This document shows, piece by piece, positions 41,809 through 47,348 of a stretch of DNA of 47,348 nt. Numbering within the stretch: position 1 is the stretch's first letter; every line of letters begins with the position of its first letter. The notes beneath the pieces are model-generated. The model was not told where the DNA came from. It saw only the letters and a list, made by a program, of their open reading frames with translations, and searched no databases. Origin of the DNA: an uncultured Lachnospiraceae bacterium (GTDB lineage Bacteria; Bacillota; Clostridia; Lachnospirales; Lachnospiraceae); assembly GCA_947567595.1 (NCBI GenBank), contig CANOMQ010000034.1:1-47348 (forward strand), given 5' to 3'. Made by a program: the position numbers and the translations under genes.

Positions 41809-42069
41809 ATGGAGAAAGAAAATGCGGTAAGGCTTTTGGAAAAGAACGGGTTTACGGTGGTTTATGAGAGCGGCGTTCCGATTGTCATTTACGAGGGCGG
41901 CGAGAAGGAAATGAAGGAGACTTATAAGAAGGTGGCGGCGTTTCTAAAGGAGAACGGATACGCGGCGAGCTTTGGCGTGCGCGGTGACGCAAAAAACAGG
42001 CAGCAGGCGGCAAAGGCGGCGTTCACACAGCTTAGGGAGAATGCGGACGGGCAGCTAAGCCTCTTGTGA
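41809..42069 (+). CDS. Small protein of unknown function
   Basis: This 86-residue hydrophilic protein has no signal peptide or membrane segment. It starts MEKENAVRLLEKNGFTVVYESGVPIVIYEG and ends QLSLL. The alternating strand/helix pattern suggests a small alpha/beta fold. AGGAGG at 41793-41798, overlapping the trkH stop, makes the ATG at 41809 the likely start and places it at the end of the trkAH transcript. I do not recognise the family. A K+-related role is only guilt by association. Confidence 0.65.
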   Translation: MEKENAVRLLEKNGFTVVYESGVPIVIYEGGEKEMKETYKKVAAFLKENGYAASFGVRGDAKNRQQAAKAAFTQLRENADGQLSLL

Positions 42070-42073
42070 CGGA

Positions 42074-42102
42074 TTGACTTCTTAGGCAAATGCGATTATA
42101 AT
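42074..42102 (+). promoter_or_regulatory. apt-relA promoter
   Basis: TTGACT (42074-42079), 17 bases, perfect TATAAT (42097-42102), about 70 bases before apt. Confidence 0.8.
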
Positions 42103-42173
42103 AGTAATAATGGGTAAAAAATACTGCGCTTATATGCAGGAAATATGCAGGAAAGAGATAGGAGAGTACCGTT

Positions 42174-42698
42174 ATGAAAAAGCTTGAGGAATACGTAAGA
42201 GCAATACCGGATTTCCCGGAGCCGGGCATTATATTCCGGGATGTGACAAGTGTTTTGCAGGACGCACAGGGACTGCACCTTGCAATTGACACCATGCAGG
42301 ATTTGGTGAAGGATTTGGAGTATGACGTGGTGGCAGGTGCGGAGTCGAGAGGCTTTATATTTGGCACGCCGATTGCGTACAATAACAACAAGCCGTTTGT
42401 GCTAATCCGCAAAAAGGGAAAGCTTCCCGCGGAAACAGTGTCGGTTGACTATGATTTGGAGTATGGAAAAGCGACGATTGAGATGCACAAGGATTCCATC
42501 ACGCCCGGTCAGAAGGTGCTTGTCGTGGACGACTTGATTGCGACGGGCGGAACGACGGAGGCGATGATTAAGCTGATTGAGTCGCTTGGCGGGGAGGTTG
42601 TCGGTGTTGTTGTGCTGATGGAGCTTGCCGGGCTCAAAGGAAGGGAGCGGCTTGCGGGCTACAGGCTTGACTCCGCAATCGTCTATGAAGGAAAATAA
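42174..42698 (+). CDS. apt: Adenine phosphoribosyltransferase
   Basis: This 174-residue purine salvage enzyme makes AMP from adenine and PRPP. IPDFPEPGIIFRDVTSVL lies near residues 10-27, VAGAESRGFIFG near 54-65, and the PRPP loop VLVVDDLIATGGTTEAM near 117-133. Length and motifs are normal. It is the first gene behind a good promoter and is followed 18 bases later by relA/spoT, an arrangement common in Firmicutes that pairs purine salvage with (p)ppGpp control. Confidence 0.97.
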   Translation: MKKLEEYVRAIPDFPEPGIIFRDVTSVLQDAQGLHLAIDTMQDLVKDLEYDVVAGAESRGFIFGTPIAYNNNKPFVLIRKKGKLPAETVSVDYDLEYGKATIEMHKDSITPGQKVLVVDDLIATGGTTEAMIKLIESLGGEVVGVVVLMELAGLKGRERLAGYRLDSAIVYEGK

Positions 42699-42716
42699 GA
42701 AGTTTGGTGATATAGA

Positions 42717-45074
42717 GTGGCAGAAGAAAAGCAGTTGAAGACGGGGACTTATGAGGACTCTTTAATTATAAACGGCAGTAAGTCAGGCCCCCGCAGGACA
42801 GACGAGCGCAGAATTGAATATATCAAGGAATTTCAAAGCCCCGATGCGCTTTATCAGGGGCTTGTCCGGCGTGTGCAGAAATATCATCCTTCCGACGATA
42901 TTTCGCTGATTGACAAGGCATATGCGACAGCGTGCGAGGCGCATAAGGATCAGGTACGCAAATCCGGTGAGCCGTACATCATTCACCCGCTTTGTGTGGC
43001 GATTATCCTTGCGGATTTGGAGCTTGACAAGGAGACGATTATTGCGGGGCTTCTGCATGATGTGGTGGAGGATACCATCATGACAAACGAGGAGCTCAAC
43101 GAGCAGTTTGGCCCTGACGTGGAGCTTCTGGTGGACGGCGTGACGAAGTTAGAGCAGTTACAGTATACGGGCGACGCGGCGCCTGACCGCACGACAAGCC
43201 GCGAGGAATTGCAGGCGGAAAACCTGCGTAAGATGTTTCTTGCGATGGCAAAGGACATCCGTGTCATACTGATTAAGCTTGCCGACCGTCTTCACAACAT
43301 GCGTACATTAAAATATAAATCGCCCGAGAGTCAGAAGCGCATTGCAAGGGAGACACTCGACATTTATTCGCCGCTTGCGGAACGGCTTGGTATTTCCAAA
43401 ATCAAAATCGAGCTTGACGACCTTTCGCTCAAATATCTTGAGCCGGAAGCGTATTATGATTTGGTGGAAAAGATTGCCCTGCGCAAGGACGCGCGCGAAA
43501 AGTATGTGCAGGAGCTTGTTGACGAGGTGACGGAGCACATTGCGGGCGCGGGGATTGAGGCGCAGATTGACGGGCGTGTAAAGCACTTTTTCAGTATTTA
43601 TAAAAAGATGAAAAATCAGGGGAAGACGATTGATCAGATTTACGATTTATTTGCGGTGCGCATTATCGTCAATTCGTTAAAGGACTGTTACGCGGCGCTT
43701 GGCGTTATTCACGAGATGTATAAGCCAATGCCGGGGCGGTTTAAGGATTTTATCGCCATGCCCAAGACAAATATGTACCAGTCGCTTCATACGACTTTGA
43801 TTGGCCCCACGGGTACGCCGTTTGAAATCCAAATCCGTACGTATGACATGCATAGGGTAGCGGAGTATGGTATTGCTGCCCACTGGAAATACAAGGAGGA
43901 GAGTGACGGAAAGGTTTCTAAGGGCGGCGAGGAGGAGAAGCTTGCGTGGTTAAGCCAGATTTTGGAGTGGCAGCGCGACACCTCCGACAACAAGGAATTT
44001 GTGAAGCTTTTAAAGAGTGATTTGGATTTGTTTTCCGACCATGTGTACTGCTTTACGCCGACCGGGGAGGTCAAAAACCTTCCGGCAGGCTCCACGCCGA
44101 TTGACTTTGCGTACAGCATTCACAGCGCGGTGGGCAACCGCATGATTGGCGCGCGGGTAAACAACAAGCTTGTCACGATTGATTATAAGATTAACAACGG
44201 GGACTGCATTGAGATTATCACCTCACAGAACTCCAAGGGTCCAAGCCGCGACTGGCTGAACATTGTCAAATCCTCACAGGCGAAAAACAAGATTTCGCAG
44301 TGGTTTAAGAATGAGTTTAAGGAAGAGAACGTCATCAGGGGACGCGAGCTTTTGGCAAATTACTGCAAGTCCAAGAGCATTAATTTCCAAGAGCTTCTTG
44401 TGCCGGAGTATCAGACGCAGGTCATGCATAAGTATGGGTTTAACGACTGGGACGCACTGCTTGCGGCAATCGGTCATGGCGCGTTGAAGGAAGGGCAGGT
44501 TATTAACCGTCTTCAGGAGATTTATGCAAGGGACCATAAAAAGGAGCTTACGGACAGCGAGCTTCTGGCGTCCATTCAGGAAAGCGGCGCAGGCAAGGCA
44601 ATGCGCGCGAAGTGTAAGAGCGGTATTGTCGTAAAGGGAACGCATGATGTGGCGGTTCGTTTTTCCCGTTGCTGCGCACCGGTGCCGGGGGACGAGATTG
44701 TGGGTTTTGTCACAAGGGGGCGCGGGGTATCCATTCACAGGACGGACTGTGTCAATATCATCTGTCTGTCCGAGATTGAGCGCGCGCGGCTGATTAGCGC
44801 GGAGTGGCAGCCGGAGACGATTAGCGAGGACGAGAAGTACCTGACGGAGATTGCGATTTACGCGCAGAACAGAAGCGGTCTGATTGCGGATATTTCCAAG
44901 ACGCTGATGGAGAAAAACATTGATGTGATTTCCATGAACACAAGGTTGAGCAAGCAGGGTGTCGCGACGCTTGCAATGTCCTTTGAGATTGGCGGGCGCG
45001 ACGAGCTCAAGACGATTATCGACAAATTGAAGCAGATTGAAAATGTGATTGATATTGAAAGGACAACCGGATAA
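42717..45074 (+). CDS. relA: Bifunctional (p)ppGpp synthetase/hydrolase, Rel type
   Basis: This 785-residue protein has the full Rel layout. An HD hydrolase domain (YIIHPLCVAIILADL, LLHDVVEDT) is followed by a synthetase domain (DLFAVRIIV, MPKTNMYQSLHTT), a TGS domain (VYCFTPTGEVKNLPAGSTPIDFAYSIH), a Cys-containing helical/zinc-finger part (RFSRCCAPVPGD) and a C-terminal ACT domain. The synthetase loop reads RFKD, the charge type of bifunctional Rel enzymes rather than the EXDD of synthetase-only RelA. With an intact HD motif it should both make and destroy the alarmone. It starts with GTG; the ribosome binding site is weak (GGTGAT). It is co-transcribed with apt. Confidence 0.95.
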   Translation: MAEEKQLKTGTYEDSLIINGSKSGPRRTDERRIEYIKEFQSPDALYQGLVRRVQKYHPSDDISLIDKAYATACEAHKDQVRKSGEPYIIHPLCVAIILADLELDKETIIAGLLHDVVEDTIMTNEELNEQFGPDVELLVDGVTKLEQLQYTGDAAPDRTTSREELQAENLRKMFLAMAKDIRVILIKLADRLHNMRTLKYKSPESQKRIARETLDIYSPLAERLGISKIKIELDDLSLKYLEPEAYYDLVEKIALRKDAREKYVQELVDEVTEHIAGAGIEAQIDGRVKHFFSIYKKMKNQGKTIDQIYDLFAVRIIVNSLKDCYAALGVIHEMYKPMPGRFKDFIAMPKTNMYQSLHTTLIGPTGTPFEIQIRTYDMHRVAEYGIAAHWKYKEESDGKVSKGGEEEKLAWLSQILEWQRDTSDNKEFVKLLKSDLDLFSDHVYCFTPTGEVKNLPAGSTPIDFAYSIHSAVGNRMIGARVNNKLVTIDYKINNGDCIEIITSQNSKGPSRDWLNIVKSSQAKNKISQWFKNEFKEENVIRGRELLANYCKSKSINFQELLVPEYQTQVMHKYGFNDWDALLAAIGHGALKEGQVINRLQEIYARDHKKELTDSELLASIQESGAGKAMRAKCKSGIVVKGTHDVAVRFSRCCAPVPGDEIVGFVTRGRGVSIHRTDCVNIICLSEIERARLISAEWQPETISEDEKYLTEIAIYAQNRSGLIADISKTLMEKNIDVISMNTRLSKQGVATLAMSFEIGGRDELKTIIDKLKQIENVIDIERTTG

Positions 45075-45075
45075 T

Positions 45076-45711
45076 ATGGCGGATTTAAAGGTAAAAAGAA
45101 GGGTGCTTGGCGCCTGCATGACAAATTGCTATTATGTGTACCGGGAAGGCGCGGACGAGATTGTCATAATTGACCCGGGCGATAATGGGGACGTGGTGTA
45201 TGAGGATACAAAAAGTCTGGGCTTTGAAAAAATTGCGGGCATTCTTCTGACGCATGGTCATGGCGACCATACGGGCGGCGTTTTGGAGTTGAAACGGCTG
45301 AGCGGCGCGAAGGTGTATGCGTATGAGGACGAGGCGGAGATTTTAAAGGATCCGGAAAAGAACGTTTCACAGTGGTTCGGGAAGGGCTACGGGTTTGAGG
45401 CGGACGTGTACCTGCGCGATAAGCAGACGTTTACGATGGCGGGCGTGGAGTTTGAGGTGCTCCATACGCCGGGACATACAAAAGGTGGCTGCTGCTTTTA
45501 CGTGAAGGAGGACTTGACGCTGTTTTGCGGGGACACGATTTTTAACGGCTCGGTGGGACGGACGGATTTGTATTCCGGCTCCATGCGCGCGCTTGGCGAT
45601 TCCATCAGGGAACGGATTATGACGCTGCCAGACGACGTGAAGCTCTATTCGGGGCACGGCGACGCGTCAACGGTCGGATATGAGAGAATGTATAATCCAT
45701 GTCTTGGTTAG
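45076..45711 (+). CDS. Metallo-beta-lactamase fold hydrolase (glyoxalase II-like)
   Basis: This 211-residue protein has the metal-binding motif LTHGHGDHTGG near residues 58-68, HTPGHTKGGCCFY near 136, CGDTIFNGSVGRTDL and YSGHG near the end. This is the YcbL/GloB-like group of small MBL hydrolases acting on thioesters. The ATG lies one base after the relA stop, so translation is coupled; an in-frame TTG inside relA is less likely. Genes of this family often follow relA in Clostridia, as I recall, for reasons unknown. Confidence 0.88.
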   Translation: MADLKVKRRVLGACMTNCYYVYREGADEIVIIDPGDNGDVVYEDTKSLGFEKIAGILLTHGHGDHTGGVLELKRLSGAKVYAYEDEAEILKDPEKNVSQWFGKGYGFEADVYLRDKQTFTMAGVEFEVLHTPGHTKGGCCFYVKEDLTLFCGDTIFNGSVGRTDLYSGSMRALGDSIRERIMTLPDDVKLYSGHGDASTVGYERMYNPCLG

Positions 45712-45779
45712 GCATGGATTTTTCCATTTTTGCGGTTTGCGCAGGGATAAAAGAAAAGGCGAAAAGGTTTGGTGGTGTG

Positions 45780-47225
45780 ATGATAAGAATAGTTACGAAC
45801 AGGGAACAGTATCAGTATGATTTGCACGCGCTGTTTAAGGCATTTTACCCGGAGCAGGACGTGCGGGTGTACGGCAGCGATACGCCGGATACAACCGGGG
45901 AGGACGACAAAACGGTTGTCATTCATTTTGAGGACAGGCGGGTGGAAGCCCTGTTTGACATTGACGGGAAAAAGAGATACACAAATGTTTTCAGGGACGA
46001 TACGGACGTTACCAAGAAACGGCTCAAGCGCGCTGTCTATGAGGATTTGTGCGACTATACGGGGCGGACGCTTCCGTGGGGGAACTTAACGGGCATTCGT
46101 CCGACAAAGCTTTCGATGGCAATGCTGGAGGAGGGAGCGTCTGATGAAGAAATTGTTGCGTGGATGAAGGGAGAACATATGGTCAGCGACGAGAAGGCGT
46201 GCCTGAGTCTTGACATTGCAAAGCGGGAGCGGCGGATTTTGGATAAAATCCATTACGAGGACGGCTATAGTCTGTATATCGGCATTCCGTTCTGCCCGAC
46301 GACGTGTCTTTACTGCTCGTTTACGTCCTATCCGATTGCGCAGTGGAAAACGCGTGTGGAGGCATATTTAGAGGCGCTTTTTCAGGAGCTTGATTATGTG
46401 GCGGATACCTATCGGTACAAGCTCCTTGACACGGTCTATATCGGCGGTGGTACGCCTACGACGCTCGAAGCGGACGCGCTTGATAGGCTGCTTTCTTATG
46501 TACAGGAGCGGTTTGACTTTGGTCATGTCGCGGAGTTTACGGTGGAAGCAGGAAGGGCGGACAGCATTACGCGGGAAAAGCTTGCGGTTTTAAAAAAGCA
46601 TGGAGTGACGCGTGTGTCGGTCAATCCGCAGACGATGAAGGACGAGACCCTGCGGGTGATTGGCAGGCAGCATACGGTGGCGCAGGTGCGGGAGGCGTTT
46701 AGGCTTGCGCGGGAGGCTGGCTTTGACAATATTAACATGGATATTATCTTGGGGCTTCCGGGCGAGCTGGAGGCGGACGTGCAGCATACGGTTGACGAGC
46801 TTGTCAAGCTTGGCCCCGACAGCCTTACGGTGCATTCCTTAGCGGTGAAGCGGGCGTCAAGGCTGAATCAGTGGATTGAGGAGAACGGGATTGCGTCGCT
46901 TAAAAATACGGACGCGACGATGGAGCTTGCAAGGCTTGGCGCGGAAAGGCTTGGCATGAGCCCTTATTATCTTTACAGGCAGAAGAATATGTCGGGGAAT
47001 TTTGAGAATGTGGGGTATGCGCGGGAAGGGAAGTATGGGGTTTATAATATTTTGATTATGGAGGAGAAACAGTCTATCGTGGCTTGCGGAGCAGGTTCGA
47101 TTTCCAAACGGGTATATCCTGACGGGCGTATCGAGCGAAGCGAGAATGTGAAGGATGTGGCTCTCTATATACAAAAAATAGACGAAATGATTGAGAGAAA
47201 ACGGAAGCTGCTCACGGATTTTTAG
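45780..47225 (+). CDS. hemZ: Coproporphyrinogen dehydrogenase HemZ-like radical SAM protein
   Basis: This 481-residue protein has an N-terminal domain of about 160 residues characteristic of HemZ. A radical SAM core of the HemN/HemW family follows: the cluster motif CPTTCLYCSF near residues 173-182, YIGGGTPTTL, FTVEAGRADSIT, RVSVNPQTM and NMDIILGLPGE. It would use a 4Fe-4S cluster and SAM; HemZ of Bacillus acts in oxygen-independent haem synthesis. The ATG at 45780 was chosen since earlier in-frame starts overlap the MBL gene and lack sites. No other haem gene is adjacent, so a HemW-like role remains possible. Confidence 0.85.
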   Translation: MIRIVTNREQYQYDLHALFKAFYPEQDVRVYGSDTPDTTGEDDKTVVIHFEDRRVEALFDIDGKKRYTNVFRDDTDVTKKRLKRAVYEDLCDYTGRTLPWGNLTGIRPTKLSMAMLEEGASDEEIVAWMKGEHMVSDEKACLSLDIAKRERRILDKIHYEDGYSLYIGIPFCPTTCLYCSFTSYPIAQWKTRVEAYLEALFQELDYVADTYRYKLLDTVYIGGGTPTTLEADALDRLLSYVQERFDFGHVAEFTVEAGRADSITREKLAVLKKHGVTRVSVNPQTMKDETLRVIGRQHTVAQVREAFRLAREAGFDNINMDIILGLPGELEADVQHTVDELVKLGPDSLTVHSLAVKRASRLNQWIEENGIASLKNTDATMELARLGAERLGMSPYYLYRQKNMSGNFENVGYAREGKYGVYNILIMEEKQSIVACGAGSISKRVYPDGRIERSENVKDVALYIQKIDEMIERKRKLLTDF

Positions 47226-47243
47226 GCGCTTCTTCATTCCCTC

Positions 47244-47303
47244 AAAGTACAAGAAATGGAGAAAAGTACATTAAAAGTACATCAAATTTTTACTTGATAG
47301 TAC
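47244..47303. repeat. AAAGTACA repeats and imperfect inverted repeat after hemZ
   Basis: AAAGTACA occurs at 47244-47251, 47263-47270 and 47274-47281. GTACaTCAA (47277-47285) and TTGAtaGTAC (47294-47303) form an imperfect inverted repeat. No T-run follows, so it is not a clear terminator. It could be an operator for a gene beyond the window. Confidence 0.4.
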
Positions 47304-47348
47304 GGAATAATACGCAATAAATGTGAAAACCTGAATATTGTGCCTTAA

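Overview
The window looks like part of the chromosome of an anaerobic Firmicute, most likely a Lachnospiraceae-type Clostridium relative. The evidence is indirect: strong GGAGG-type ribosome binding sites throughout, a CIRCE operator in front of groESL, a T-box leader in front of a complete trp operon, BlaI/BlaR1-type regulators, a free-standing glycyl-radical protein related to pyruvate formate-lyase, a two-gene SufC/SufB cluster and a CUT1 sugar transporter beside a GH94 phosphorylase. Almost all genes lie on the plus strand. No rRNA, tRNA, CRISPR array or prophage was recognised.

The left 4.8 kb is a decayed accessory patch. It opens with two CTTTAG-loop hairpins that look like the right end (and TnpB guide-RNA 3' end) of an IS200/IS605-type element lying mostly outside the window. 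Then come a HAD phosphatase, a P-loop kinase, an internally deleted kinase-like pseudogene and a 3'-truncated DUF2695-like gene. A GH94 phosphorylase and a sugar-binding protein, both missing their 5' ends, are joined head to head near 3706. Two permease genes of the same transporter follow and look intact.

From about 6.9 to 10.3 kb is a self-contained cassette: a PAPS-reductase-like DUF3440 protein (IbrA-like), an overlapping ParB-like protein (IbrB-like) and a Sel1-repeat protein. In front lies a 10-bp-phased repeat and behind it a terminator. This is the best candidate for an under-described system in the window.

The middle (10.3-30.3 kb) holds signalling, stress and redox genes: a soluble CZB-type chemoreceptor (minus strand), an ABC-F ATPase, a PHP-HAD fusion, GGDEF proteins, CIRCE-groESL followed immediately by a CRP/FNR-type regulator, and grcA behind a GTAAC-N4-GTTAC operator. 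Next come NfeD plus an SPFH protein, a LytTR/GHKL two-component pair, sufCB, a nitroreductase, a Uma2 protein, and a blaI-blaR1 pair with two identical operators. The BlaR1 carries an unusual C-terminal array of five 28-residue repeats.

The right part is conserved metabolism. It contains a patatin-like lipase with a YfcE-type phosphodiesterase, T-box-trpEGDCFBA, trkA-trkH with a small unknown protein, and apt-relA/spoT-MBL hydrolase-hemZ. All functions are read from sequence motifs and remembered family features; no database search was run.
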